A DNA stretch of 64,000 bases from Rhizobium leguminosarum bv. viciae USDA 2370. GTDB lineage: Bacteria > Pseudomonadota > Alphaproteobacteria > Rhizobiales > Rhizobiaceae. Below, in pieces: positions 47,406-59,272 of the stretch. The stretch's first letter is position 1; each line of letters starts with the position of its first letter. The stretch is from the NCBI RefSeq assembly GCF_002008365.1, contig NZ_MRDL01000001.1, positions 186,001-250,000 of the forward strand, in the 5' to 3' direction. A program made the position numbers and the translations under genes. The notes beneath the pieces were generated by a model. The model ran no database searches, was not told the origin of the DNA, and worked only from the letters and a program-made list of their open reading frames with translations.

Positions 47406-47456
47406 TTGATAAAACCTTTTAACAGCACATTTTTTTCTGCTAAAAGCTTTTATCAT
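47406..47456. promoter_or_regulatory. Paired LacI-type operators
   Basis: TTGATAAAACCTTTTAACAG (47406-47425) and, inverted, CTGCTAAAAGCTTTTATCAT (47437-47456) agree at 17 of 20 positions. Each is close to the palindrome TAAAAGCTTTTA, with centres 31 bases (three turns) apart. They lie between the binding-protein and LacI genes, so they probably control both. Confidence 0.7.
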
Positions 47457-47477
47457 GAATCGACTACGAGGCGGCAC

Positions 47478-48494
47478 TTGAAGAATACGGGCGATCGAAG
47501 ACGGACGATTTATGATGTGGCGAAGGCTGCAGGCGTCAGCATTTCGACGGCGTCGAACGCACTGAACGACACCGGCCGGACGAATGCCGAAACACGCGAG
47601 CGGGTCCGGCGCGTGGCGGAGGAGATCGGATTTCGGCCCAATGCACTCGCCCGTGGGTTGCTAAGCAAGCGAAGCCATGCGATCGGCATGCTGACGAACG
47701 ACACCTATGGCAGACTGACGCTGCCGATGGCGGCCGGGGTATCGGAGGTGCTGGTCGATCACGGCGTGTCCGTCTTCCTCTGCGCCACGAATAATGATCC
47801 AAGGCTCGCCCAGCTGCATCTGGAGGCGCTTCTCGACCGGCAGGTCGACGGCATCATATTCACCGCGACCCGCCTCGATCTCACGCCGCCGGTCCAGCTG
47901 TCTCGCTTGCCGATACCCGTCGTCTACGTCTTTGCCGAGGGACCGGCTGACAGCGTCACCTTCTTTCCGGATGACGAACAGGGCGCCCGCCTCGCCGTCG
48001 ACCACCTGAAAGAACTCGGTCGATCGCGGATCCTCCACATCACCGGACCGCGGGATTATCTCGCCGCTCGCATCCGCGCCCAATCCTATCTTGACGCCTG
48101 CGGCGACGGTGCCGAAGCGATGTTCGGCGACTGGTCGGAGGAATGGGGTCACGAGGCCGTTCAGTCGGTGTTTGCCCGGCCCGGCGCAAAGCCCGACGCC
48201 ATCTTCTGCGGCAGCGACGAGATCGCCCGCGGTGTCATCGACGCGCTGCGCGACCTCAATGTGGAGATTCCCACGGATGTCGCCGTGGTCGGCTTCGACA
48301 ATTGGGAGGTCGTCGCACGGCAAACACGCCCGCCGCTGACCACCATCGACATGGAGTTGAAGGAACTGGGCCATCGCGCCGGCCTGGCAATCCTCAGCCT
48401 CTCCAAGGGTGAGCCGGTCCCTGCCGGCATCACCAAATTGCCCTGTCGCCTGGTCGTGCGGCAGTCTTGCGGCAGCCCCCTTCAATCCGGCTGA
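47478..48494 (+). CDS. LacI-family transcriptional regulator
   Basis: A 338-aa repressor. The helix-turn-helix is RTIYDVAKAAGVSISTASNA, then hinge NALARGLLSKRS and a sugar-binding domain (CGSDEIARGVIDALRDLN, VVGFDNWEVV). The start is uncertain: TTG 47478 has GAGG upstream and gives a normal-length DNA-binding head. A longer frame from 47367 would run through the paired operators and is rejected. It is divergent from the arabinoside importer operon and is its probable repressor. Confidence 0.9.
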   Translation: MKNTGDRRRTIYDVAKAAGVSISTASNALNDTGRTNAETRERVRRVAEEIGFRPNALARGLLSKRSHAIGMLTNDTYGRLTLPMAAGVSEVLVDHGVSVFLCATNNDPRLAQLHLEALLDRQVDGIIFTATRLDLTPPVQLSRLPIPVVYVFAEGPADSVTFFPDDEQGARLAVDHLKELGRSRILHITGPRDYLAARIRAQSYLDACGDGAEAMFGDWSEEWGHEAVQSVFARPGAKPDAIFCGSDEIARGVIDALRDLNVEIPTDVAVVGFDNWEVVARQTRPPLTTIDMELKELGHRAGLAILSLSKGEPVPAGITKLPCRLVVRQSCGSPLQSG

Positions 48495-48496
48495 GA

Positions 48497-48530
48497 ACGA
48501 CGGCAAGCAACACAGCAAGCCGGCCGTCGT
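48497..48530. terminator. Possible terminator between convergent LacI genes
   Basis: ACGACGGC at 48497-48504 pairs with GCCGTCGT at 48523-48530 across an 18-base loop, in the 41-base gap between two convergent regulator genes. No clear T run follows, so terminator function is uncertain. Confidence 0.35.
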
Positions 48531-48535
48531 CGCTA

Positions 48536-49594
48536 TTATCTGTCCGTGGAATTGCCGGAACGGGTCAGGCTGTTGCGGCTGACAAGCGATGGTATCTGGA
48601 GAATATGCTCGGAAGCGGTGCGGCCTTCTATTCTGGAAATGAGGGCCCGGGTTGCGACCTGACCGAGCTCCCTGCCCGACTGATCGATGCTGGCGAGATT
48701 GACGAGGCCGAGTGCTGCGGTCGACGAATTGTCGTATCCGATGACGGCGAGATCTTCGGGCACGCGCACACCCATCTCCATAGCCAGGCTCAGAAGGGTG
48801 ATCGCGTCGAGATCGCTCCAGCAGAATACGGCGCGCGGCCTGTCCTTCCTCGATAGAAACTTTCGCATCGCCTCTTCCCGCTTCGGCGAAGCAATGGGAA
48901 TCTTGCCGATCGCTGGCGAGGAGCCGAGCCCGCCACGCTGCATCGCCCGGCGAAACCCGATCTCACGCTGGCGGACGACGGAGACCGCATGCCCCTGGCG
49001 CTCGCCGAGACTGAGCATTTCGATATCGCGATAACCGCAGGCCAGAAGCGCTTCCACGGCGATCTCCGCGCCGCGCTGATCGTCTGCGTTGACGGTATCG
49101 AAGGCCGTAGCGCTGGCATCGTGGTAACCGACCGCGACGATCGGTATCTGGACTGCGAACTTTGCGAGGATCTCCGAGGGCAAACGCGGCGCAACGAGGA
49201 TAAGGCCGTCCATCTTGTAGTCGATCATCGACTCGATCAACGACGTCTCCAGCTGCACGCGCGCATCGCTGACGCCGATCATCGCCTGGTAGTGCGAAGG
49301 CGCCAGCACCCCGTTTACGCCGGCAATCACCTCCGGAAGGAAAGGATTGCGGATATCGATCAGGAGCACTCCGATGGTGAAACTCCGGCCACGCAGCCCT
49401 CTAGCTGCCCGCGAGGGGCGATATGCGAGTGCCTCGATGGCATCAGTCACCCTTGCGCGCAGCGCATCACTGACGCCGTAGGCATTTCGCATCACCTTGG
49501 AAACCGCTGCGACCGATACGCCTGCGTGAGTTGCCACCGTCCGGATCGTCACGCGATCGTTTCGTTGCAGCTTTTGTTTTTCTTCGATTGACAT
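48536..49594 (-). CDS. LacI-family transcriptional regulator
   Basis: A 352-aa repressor with helix-turn-helix VTIRTVATHAGVSVAAVSKV (about residues 15-34), hinge SRAARGLRGRS and a full sugar-binding domain (VFCWSDLDAITLLSLA, VIGYDNSSTAALG). It is divergent from the GH78 alpha-L-rhamnosidase gene. The perfect inverted repeat at 49688-49715 in the gap is its probable operator. It should de-repress the rhamnosidase and importer operon when the matching sugar is present. Confidence 0.92.
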   Translation of the reverse strand: MSIEEKQKLQRNDRVTIRTVATHAGVSVAAVSKVMRNAYGVSDALRARVTDAIEALAYRPSRAARGLRGRSFTIGVLLIDIRNPFLPEVIAGVNGVLAPSHYQAMIGVSDARVQLETSLIESMIDYKMDGLILVAPRLPSEILAKFAVQIPIVAVGYHDASATAFDTVNADDQRGAEIAVEALLACGYRDIEMLSLGERQGHAVSVVRQREIGFRRAMQRGGLGSSPAIGKIPIASPKREEAMRKFLSRKDRPRAVFCWSDLDAITLLSLAMEMGVRVPEDLAVIGYDNSSTAALGLVNLASIDQSGRELGQVATRALISRIEGRTASEHILQIPSLVSRNSLTRSGNSTDR

Positions 49595-49687
49595 GAAATC
49601 TCTGGCTTACTGCGGATCGTCGACATCGCCCGCAGAACCACCATGGCAGACTGGCAACGAAAATTCTATTGCGCTTCCGAAGAAAAT

Positions 49688-49715
49688 GTAGAACGTTATA
49701 TGGAGAACGTTCTAC
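49688..49715. promoter_or_regulatory. LacI-type operator before the GH78 gene
   Basis: GTAGAACGTT (49688-49697) and AACGTTCTAC (49706-49715) form a perfect 10-base inverted repeat with an 8-base centre. The right half also contains the self-complementary AGAACGTTCT (49704-49713). The site ends 19 bases before the start codon, overlapping the ribosome-binding region, so bound repressor would block the operon directly. Confidence 0.72.
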
Positions 49716-49734
49716 AACTCGTCGGGAGGACTTG

Positions 49735-52056
<2,322 letters not shown>

Positions 52057-52093
52057 GGAGCATACACGTCACACCGTTCAGAGGAGGAACGTC

Positions 52094-53377
52094 ATGACAC
52101 ATCGGATAAAACTCATTCTTGCGGGCGCGTCCGCGCTTTTGGCACTGGTCGCGGCTGGCCCGTCGCATGCAGACACCACGCTGTCATTCCTGATCGACAA
52201 CAACCCGGACACCGTCGCGGCAGCCGAGGCACTGGTTGCCGCCTATCAGGCAAAGGCACCCGACGTGACGATCGAAATCGAGCCGCGGGCCGGTGGCGGC
52301 GAAGGCGACAACATCATCAAGACGCGCCTGGCGACGGGGGAGATGTCCGATGTGTTTCTCTACAATTCCGGCTCGCTGCTACAGGCGCTGAAGCCGACAC
52401 AGACGCTTGTCGATCTGAGCGATCTCTCCTCGCAAGCGAAGGTCGACGAAGGTTTCAAATCGGTTGTCCGTGCCGATGGCAAGGTCTATGGCGTTCCCTT
52501 CGGCACGGCGATGGCAGGCGGGATCCTCTACAACAGGAAAATCTACCAGGACCTCGGCCTCTCCGTCCCGAAGACATGGGCGGACTTCATGGCGAACAAC
52601 GCGAAGGTCAAAGCATCAGGAAAGGTCGCCGTGGCGCAGACCTATCGCGATACCTGGACCTCGCAGCTGTTCGTTCTGGCTGACTATTACAACCTGCACG
52701 CGGCCGTGCCGAACTTCGCCGCAGACTATACTGCCAACAAGGCAAAATACGCCGAGACGCCTGCGGCTCTGAAGGGCTTCGAACGGCTGAAGGACGTTCA
52801 CGACGCCGGTCTGATGAACGAAGATTTCGGCGCGGCAAGCTACGACGACGGCCTGAGAATGGTGGCAACCGGCGAGGCAGCGCATTATCCGATGCTGAGC
52901 TTCGCGGTCGGCGCGCTCAAACAGAATTATCCCGAAAACCTCAACGATGTCGGCTTTTTCGCGCAGCCGAGCGACGACGCCGCAACCAACGGCTTGACGG
53001 TCTGGATGCCGCCAGCCCTCTACATTCCCCTGACCAGCCAGCACGCCGAGGAAGCACGGAAATTCGTCGATTTTGCCGGAAGCGTCGAGGCCTGCAAGAT
53101 CATGGTGGAGACCAATGCCGTTCAGGGGCCTTCCCTGATCGACGGCTGCGACCTGCCAGCTAGTGTACCGCCTGCGATAAAGGACATGCTCCCCTATTTC
53201 GAGGCCAAGGACAAGACGACCCCGGCGCTGGAATTCGTTTCGCCGATCAAGGGACCGGCTCTTGAGCAGATCACCGTCGAAGTCGGCTCCGGTATTCGCC
53301 AGCCGGCCGACGCAGCAAAGCTTTATGACGACGACGTGCGCAAGCAGGCCAAGCAGCTCGGTCTTCCAAACTGGTAG
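52094..53377 (+). CDS. Carbohydrate ABC importer solute-binding protein (family 1)
   Basis: A 427-aa periplasmic binding protein with a Sec signal (LILAGASALLALVAAGPSHA) cleaved before DTTLSF. The family pattern GKVYGVPFGTAMAGGILYN is visible. Start ATG 52094 has GAGGAGG upstream. It is encoded between the rhamnosidase and permease genes, so it presumably binds rhamnose-containing oligosaccharides. A strong hairpin follows the gene at 53396. Confidence 0.92.
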   Translation: MTHRIKLILAGASALLALVAAGPSHADTTLSFLIDNNPDTVAAAEALVAAYQAKAPDVTIEIEPRAGGGEGDNIIKTRLATGEMSDVFLYNSGSLLQALKPTQTLVDLSDLSSQAKVDEGFKSVVRADGKVYGVPFGTAMAGGILYNRKIYQDLGLSVPKTWADFMANNAKVKASGKVAVAQTYRDTWTSQLFVLADYYNLHAAVPNFAADYTANKAKYAETPAALKGFERLKDVHDAGLMNEDFGAASYDDGLRMVATGEAAHYPMLSFAVGALKQNYPENLNDVGFFAQPSDDAATNGLTVWMPPALYIPLTSQHAEEARKFVDFAGSVEACKIMVETNAVQGPSLIDGCDLPASVPPAIKDMLPYFEAKDKTTPALEFVSPIKGPALEQITVEVGSGIRQPADAAKLYDDDVRKQAKQLGLPNW

Positions 53378-53395
53378 CGGCCTTTCGGGTCAATT

Positions 53396-53421
53396 AACCT
53401 CGCTCCTAAAGGGGCGAGGTT
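53396..53421 (+). promoter_or_regulatory. Intra-operon hairpin between binding-protein and permease genes
   Basis: AACCTCGCTCC pairs with GGGGCGAGGTT (one G-T pair) around the loop TAAA. There is no following T run, so it is more likely an mRNA-stabilising or attenuating hairpin than a full terminator. Such structures after binding-protein genes keep that protein in excess over its membrane partners. Confidence 0.6.
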
Positions 53422-53443
53422 CCACCCGATCGAAGAGGTAGTC

Positions 53444-54322
53444 ATGACCGAGACACGCCCCCGCTCGCGCAAATCGCCCTACCCGCTGTGGTTTTTCATT
53501 CCGGCCGCAATCATCTACGGCGTGCTGTTTCTGGTTCCTACGGTATCCTCTCTCTGGTTCAGCCTCACACGCTGGGATCTTTCGACGGCCGAATTCATCG
53601 GGCTCGAAAACTTTCAGCAGTTCTTTTCCGAACCATTCCTGGTCAAGGGACTGGTCAACACGCTGATCTATGCCGTGACGACATCCGGCCTGAAGACGGT
53701 CTGCGGGCTGCTGCTTGCCGTGCTGCTAACCAGCAATATCTTCGCCCGCGGCTTCCTGCGCACGCTGGTCTTCTTTCCCGTCTTGGTCTCGACGATCGGC
53801 ATCGGAATCACTTTCACGGTGATGATGCATCCGACCAGGGGCATCATCAATGTCACGCTCGAGACGCTCGGCATTCCCGGCCCGGGATGGCTCACCAATC
53901 CGGCGCTGGCGCTTTTTTCGGTGGCTTTGGTCGATGTCTGGAAGGGTGTCGGCCTTGCAACCCTGATCTTCATCGCCGGCCTTGCCGCGATCAGCCCCGA
54001 TTATTATGAGGCGGCGAGGATCGACGGCGCCACGCGTCTCCAGCAATTTTTCCGGATCACCCTGCCGCTCGTGCGTCCTGCCACCGTCATCGTGGTGACA
54101 TTGTCGCTGATCGGCGGGCTTCGATCCTTCGATCTGATATGGGCCATGACCCGCGGCGGGCCTGGTTTCTCCTCCGACGTGATCGCCTCGGTCATCTATA
54201 AGCAGTACCAGGCGGGTTTCTACGGTCTGTCGACGGCCGGAAACGTCATCCTGTTCGCGCTGATCGCCATAATAATCCTGCCATTCACCCTGTGGTTCAA
54301 CCGGCGCGAGGTCCAGGAATGA
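53444..54322 (+). CDS. Carbohydrate ABC importer permease, MalF type
   Basis: A 292-aa CUT1 permease. Helix 1 is YPLWFFIPAAIIYGVLFLVP, and the EAA loop is YEAARIDGATRLQQFFRITL. GAAGAGG lies before the start. Its stop overlaps the ATG of the second permease (ATGA). It belongs to the rhamnoside importer operon. Confidence 0.93.
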   Translation: MTETRPRSRKSPYPLWFFIPAAIIYGVLFLVPTVSSLWFSLTRWDLSTAEFIGLENFQQFFSEPFLVKGLVNTLIYAVTTSGLKTVCGLLLAVLLTSNIFARGFLRTLVFFPVLVSTIGIGITFTVMMHPTRGIINVTLETLGIPGPGWLTNPALALFSVALVDVWKGVGLATLIFIAGLAAISPDYYEAARIDGATRLQQFFRITLPLVRPATVIVVTLSLIGGLRSFDLIWAMTRGGPGFSSDVIASVIYKQYQAGFYGLSTAGNVILFALIAIIILPFTLWFNRREVQE

Positions 54323-55146
54323 GAAGCGTCCGCCCTTACGTGACCGGCGCGATAGCCCTTGCGGTGGCGGCCGTCATCTTCGTCATGCCCTTCGTTTTCG
54401 TCGCTCTCCAGGCGGTCAAATCGAAATCCGAAGCCTCTCGCCTCGATTTCGAATTGCCCGAGCATTGGCTGTTCTGGGATAATCTGATCGCCGTCTTCAA
54501 GGCGCGCGACTACCAGCTCGCGCTCGCCTATTTCAACTCCACGCTGATCACCGTGGTCTCCGTCACGATCCTGATCCTGCTGTCGGCAATGGTCGGATAT
54601 GTGATGCAGCGCCGCAAGACCGTCTGGAACAAGGTGGCCTCCATTGCCCTGTTCATGGGTCTGATGATGCCCCCAGCCGTCGTACCCACCATCGGCCTCT
54701 TGCAGGAGATCGGTCTCTTCAAGACCATGACCGGGATGATCCTGATCCAGGTCGCCTATAATCTCTCGTTCTCGACATTGCTCTACCGGTCGTTCATTTC
54801 GACCATACCACGCGACCTTGACGAGGCGGCGCTGATCGATGGCGCCAAACCCCGACAGATTTTCTTCAGAGTGATCCTGCCGCTGCTGAAGCCGGTGACC
54901 GTCACCAACATCGTCGTGCAGTCGATCGCGATCTTCAACGATTTTACCAACCCGCTCTACTACCTTCCCGGCAAGGAGAACGTGACCGTGCAGCTGACGC
55001 TCTATAATTTCCAGAGCATGTATACGAGCCAGTACAATCTCCTCTTCATGAATATCCTCCTCGTGACGATCCCGCCGCTGATTGTCTTCATCTTCTTCAA
55101 CCGGCAGATCGTCGCCGGCATGACGGCCGGCGCAGTAAAAGGGTAA
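54319..55146 (+). CDS. Carbohydrate ABC importer permease, MalG type
   Basis: A 275-aa CUT1 permease starting at ATG 54319 (MRSVRPYVTG). Helix 1 is IALAVAAVIFVMPFVFVAL, and the EAA loop DEAALIDGAKPRQIFFRVIL is followed by the typical end RQIVAGMTAGAVKG. It is coupled to the first permease by a four-base overlap and is followed five bases later by the ATPase gene. Confidence 0.93.
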   Translation: MRSVRPYVTGAIALAVAAVIFVMPFVFVALQAVKSKSEASRLDFELPEHWLFWDNLIAVFKARDYQLALAYFNSTLITVVSVTILILLSAMVGYVMQRRKTVWNKVASIALFMGLMMPPAVVPTIGLLQEIGLFKTMTGMILIQVAYNLSFSTLLYRSFISTIPRDLDEAALIDGAKPRQIFFRVILPLLKPVTVTNIVVQSIAIFNDFTNPLYYLPGKENVTVQLTLYNFQSMYTSQYNLLFMNILLVTIPPLIVFIFFNRQIVAGMTAGAVKG

Positions 55147-55150
55147 CCGA

Positions 55151-56128
<978 letters not shown>

Positions 56129-56171
56129 GGCTAACGCCTGCCCGCCGTCTCGCTCATGAGCCTGCGGAATT

Positions 56172-56570
56172 TCAGGCGAGAAGACGCGCGGGTTGGCCTT
56201 GGCGGATTACCAGCTCGACCGCCTGCTTGTCGAAAGATACGAAGCTCTCGCCGCCAAGCCATGCTCCTTCATGGGCGATCACGCCATCTGCAAAATCGCC
56301 ATCCGCCTCCAGCATGGCCAGTCCTGCTTCGACCGCAGGACGGTTCATCGCCACATTGCCCGCGTTGAGCAGGTCGTGGATCGTCTGTGAAACATCTTCC
56401 TTTGATAGCCTGGCTCCTCGACGCAGTATCCAGACCAGTTCACATAAGCTCGGCAGGGAAACCGCGATCAGCGATGCTTCCTTGAGGAGCTTTGCCGCTG
56501 CCCTTCCCTGCTCGGCGTCATCCTGCAGGACGGCTCGAGCAAGAACGTTGGTATCGACTGAGATTTTCAT
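56172..56570 (-). CDS. vapC: VapC-type PIN-domain ribonuclease toxin
   Basis: A 132-aa PIN-domain protein. The acidic cluster that binds Mg2+ is visible as Asp6 (VDTNVL), Glu44 (LCELVW), Asp95 (FADGVIA) and Asp114 (VSFDKQA). Free toxin would cut a specific RNA, probably tRNA or rRNA, and stop growth. Its start overlaps the antitoxin stop by four bases (ATGA), so toxin is made only with antitoxin. It is convergent with the rhamnoside importer ATPase gene. Confidence 0.9.
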   Translation of the reverse strand: MKISVDTNVLARAVLQDDAEQGRAAAKLLKEASLIAVSLPSLCELVWILRRGARLSKEDVSQTIHDLLNAGNVAMNRPAVEAGLAMLEADGDFADGVIAHEGAWLGGESFVSFDKQAVELVIRQGQPARLLA

Positions 56571-56818
56571 TCCTCGCCAGCCCAGCCCGAAGCCGCGATT
56601 TCGTTCATCTCTTCGATGGTCAACGGTTTTTTCATCTTGCCAGCATGCCGTCCGATAAAGTCCTCGATTGTCCCCGTCGGACGAGCAGCCCTTACCCGCA
56701 GCTCGCCCCCAGGCAGCTTGTCGAATTCGATCCGCTCCCCCGGCTTGACCCCAAGATGCGTCAGCAAATCCCGTCTCAGCGTGATTTGCCCTTTCATTGT
56801 GACCGCAAGGGAAGCCAT
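56567..56818 (-). CDS. vapB: AbrB/MazE-type antitoxin partner of VapC
   Basis: An 83-aa protein starting at ATG 56818 (MASLAVTMKGQITL) with GGAG seven bases upstream. The swapped-hairpin AbrB DNA-binding fold is seen in KGQITLRRDLLTHLGVKPG. The C-terminal tail (FIGRHAGKMKKPLTIEEMN) is the likely toxin-binding segment. It would neutralise VapC and repress their shared promoter. Confidence 0.87.
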   Translation of the reverse strand: MASLAVTMKGQITLRRDLLTHLGVKPGERIEFDKLPGGELRVRAARPTGTIEDFIGRHAGKMKKPLTIEEMNEIAASGWAGEE

Positions 56819-56966
56819 GGAAAATCTCCGAACTTTAAACCCATACAAAAGTAATGGAATTTTTCCTTGCATTCAAGGTTCGAGTGCTACGGACTTGCCT
56901 TCACCTGCCTAGTTCGTGTGGCTCACTCCCAACCGAAGAAAAAGTCGGGAAAAATTCGTCTGCCGC

Positions 56967-57767
56967 TCAAGCTCTCAATTGCGGCAAAGCATCGCCGGCA
57001 AGCGATAAGAGCGGCGCATAGTCGGCTTCGGAAAGCACTGAAAAATCAACGAGCCCGAGTGTAGCGCGCATAGCGGCCAGCGATGGCTCCTTGATCGCGG
57101 CGTCAAGCGCATTTCGCAGCAGAAGGACTCTCTCGTCCGATGCATCGCCTGAGGTGATGAAGGGCAGACCGGGGCCTTTGGGCGTTTCGGCGATGATGCG
57201 GACCGCTTGGAGATGGCCGGGATCGAAGCGGCGAATATTCGCATAAGTGACGCAGTCAATGGCCGCACTGTCAGCCCTGCCTTCGGCGACTGCCCCGATG
57301 CTGCCGCGGTGGCTGCCGGTTTCGATAATCCGGCCGAAGAAGCGACCGCTGTCGGCAAGCGGAGCGACCGCTGCGCGAAAGAAATTGCTGCCGGAATTGC
57401 TGTCAGGGCTGTTGATCGCAGCCGTCGTGCCACGCAAATCCGCCAGCGAGCAAAGGGGAGAATCCTTGCGGACGACAATGAAGCTGCGCATCAGCGGACC
57501 GTCGCAGCCAGGATGGTCATAGATCGGCGTCGCCACTAGGCGGACCCTGCCTCGCAGGCTCCTGGCAAAGGGATAGCCGCATGCCTGCGAGAGAAGAAGA
57601 TCCGGCCTCAACCAGGCTTCGTCATAGGGAACCGTCCGATCGAGTTTTTCAGGCAAGCCCTTGAGGCTGGCATTCGCGAGATAATGCCGGAGGAACGACC
57701 AGAGCTCAGCCGTCGCATCCGCGAGCGGCTCCGATGTGACATACATGGCGATGCTGACGAGAGACAT
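56967..57767 (-). CDS. PhnD-like phosphate/phosphonate-binding family protein
   Basis: A 266-aa protein of the PhnD/SsuA-like periplasmic-binding fold (LLLSQACGYPFARSL, SFIVVRKDSPLCSLADLRG, INSPDSNSGSNFFRAA). No signal peptide is evident from ATG 57767, and a longer start at 57833 would overlap the aldehyde dehydrogenase gene without adding one. It may be a cytoplasmic sensor or enzyme-associated member of the family. It is encoded last in the leftward polyamine-type operon, 40 bases after the succinate-semialdehyde dehydrogenase gene. Ligand unknown. Confidence 0.7.
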   Translation of the reverse strand: MSLVSIAMYVTSEPLADATAELWSFLRHYLANASLKGLPEKLDRTVPYDEAWLRPDLLLSQACGYPFARSLRGRVRLVATPIYDHPGCDGPLMRSFIVVRKDSPLCSLADLRGTTAAINSPDSNSGSNFFRAAVAPLADSGRFFGRIIETGSHRGSIGAVAEGRADSAAIDCVTYANIRRFDPGHLQAVRIIAETPKGPGLPFITSGDASDERVLLLRNALDAAIKEPSLAAMRATLGLVDFSVLSEADYAPLLSLAGDALPQLRA

Positions 57768-57807
57768 TCTGGTCTTTCCCTGCGATGAGGCGCAAGCATC
57801 GACCAGA

Positions 57808-59262
57808 TCAGGCAATGCCGCCGAGGCATACATATTTAAGCTCGGTGTATTCGTCCAATCCGTGCCTCGACCCTTCGCGACCGAGACCCGACATCTTCAC
57901 GCCACCGAACGGAGCCTCAGCCGTGGAGACAAGACCGGTATTGACGCCGACCATCCCATATTCGAGCGCTTCGGCGACGCGAAACACTCGCGACAGATCG
58001 CGGGCGTAAAAATACGAAGCAAGCCCGAACTCGGTGTCGTTTGCCTGTTCGATGATGTCCTGCTCGTCGCGGAAACGAAAAAGCGGGGCAAGCGGCCCGA
58101 AGGTTTCCTCGCGCGCGACCTGCATGCCGGCAGCGACATCGCGCAAGATTGTCGGCTCGAAGAAATGGCCGCCAAGCGCGTGGCGCTTGCCGCCCAAGAC
58201 GATCCCGGCCCCCTTTGCAACGGCATCGCTGATATGGCTTTCGACCTTGGCGACGGCATTGTCATCGATCAGCGGGCCAAGCACGACGTCGCGGTCGAGA
58301 CCGTTGCCGACCTTCAAGCCCGAAACCGCCGCGGCGAGCTTGGCGGCAAAGGCCTCGTAGACGCCGTCCTGGACATAAAGCCGGTTGGCGCAGACGCAGG
58401 TCTGGCCGTTGTTGCGGAACTTGGCGATGAGCGCGCCTTCGACGGCAGCGTCGAGATCGGCATCGTCGAACACGATGAAGGGTGCATTGCCGCCAAGTTC
58501 GAGACCGAGCTTTTTGATCGTCGGCGCGCATTGCCGGTAAAGCAGCTCGCCCGTCCGGGTGGAGCCCGTAAATGTCAGAACCCGAACGTCACGGCTTGCC
58601 GTCAGCGCTCCGCCAATTGCCGCTGCGTCACCCGTGACGATGTTGAGAAGCCCCGGCGGCAGGCCGGCACGCTCACCGAGAACGGCGATTGCAATCGCGG
58701 AGAATGGCGTCTGGAGCGCCGGCTTGAGGACGACGGCACAGCCGGCGGCAAGCGCAGGGCCAATCTTGCGGGTGATCATCGCGTTCGGAAAGTTCCAGGG
58801 CGTGATCGCCGCCACTACGCCTGCCGGCTGGCGCAGGACGAGGATCCGCTTGTCGGCCTGATGTCCCGGGATGGTTTCGCCGTTGATGCGTCTCGCCTCT
58901 TCGGCGAACCATTCGATGAAGCTCGCACCATAGGTGATCTCCCCCTTGGCCTCGGCCAGGGGTTTTCCCTGTTCCAGCGTCAGGATCATCGCCAGATCGT
59001 CGCGGTTTTCGATCATCAGCCGATGCCAAGCCTTCAGAACGGCGGCGCGCTCCCCGGCGGTCTTCTTCGCCCAAAGCTTCTGGGCAATCACGGCAGCGCG
59101 GATGGCCTCCTCCGTTTCCGCGGCACCGAGATCAGGGACCACCCCCAGCGGTTCGCCTGTCGCCGGATTGCGGATCGTCGCCGCCTTGCGGCCTTCCGCT
59201 TCGATCCAGCGATCGGCAATGGGGCATGCCTGACGGAACAGCGAGGGATCATTGAGCTTCAT
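57808..59262 (-). CDS. NAD(P)-dependent succinate-semialdehyde dehydrogenase (GabD-like)
   Basis: A 484-aa aldehyde dehydrogenase, the exact GabD size class. Cofactor block VVAAITPWNFPNAMITRK, catalytic Glu in LELGGNAPFIVF and nucleophile Cys in NNGQTCVCANR are present. The C-terminal KMSGLGREGSRHGLDEY is typical of succinate-semialdehyde dehydrogenases. ATG 59262 (MKLNDPS) fits this length; 11 extra upstream codons are open. It follows an ABC importer of the PotABCD type, suggesting breakdown of putrescine, GABA or a related amino compound to succinate. Confidence 0.9.
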   Translation of the reverse strand: MKLNDPSLFRQACPIADRWIEAEGRKAATIRNPATGEPLGVVPDLGAAETEEAIRAAVIAQKLWAKKTAGERAAVLKAWHRLMIENRDDLAMILTLEQGKPLAEAKGEITYGASFIEWFAEEARRINGETIPGHQADKRILVLRQPAGVVAAITPWNFPNAMITRKIGPALAAGCAVVLKPALQTPFSAIAIAVLGERAGLPPGLLNIVTGDAAAIGGALTASRDVRVLTFTGSTRTGELLYRQCAPTIKKLGLELGGNAPFIVFDDADLDAAVEGALIAKFRNNGQTCVCANRLYVQDGVYEAFAAKLAAAVSGLKVGNGLDRDVVLGPLIDDNAVAKVESHISDAVAKGAGIVLGGKRHALGGHFFEPTILRDVAAGMQVAREETFGPLAPLFRFRDEQDIIEQANDTEFGLASYFYARDLSRVFRVAEALEYGMVGVNTGLVSTAEAPFGGVKMSGLGREGSRHGLDEYTELKYVCLGGIA

Positions 59263-59272
59263 ATGACAACTT

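Noticed and set aside
48497..48530. The inverted repeat between the convergent LacI genes considered as an attachment site.
   Set aside because: There is no integrase, no duplicate copy nearby and no tRNA gene. A weak terminator is the simpler explanation.
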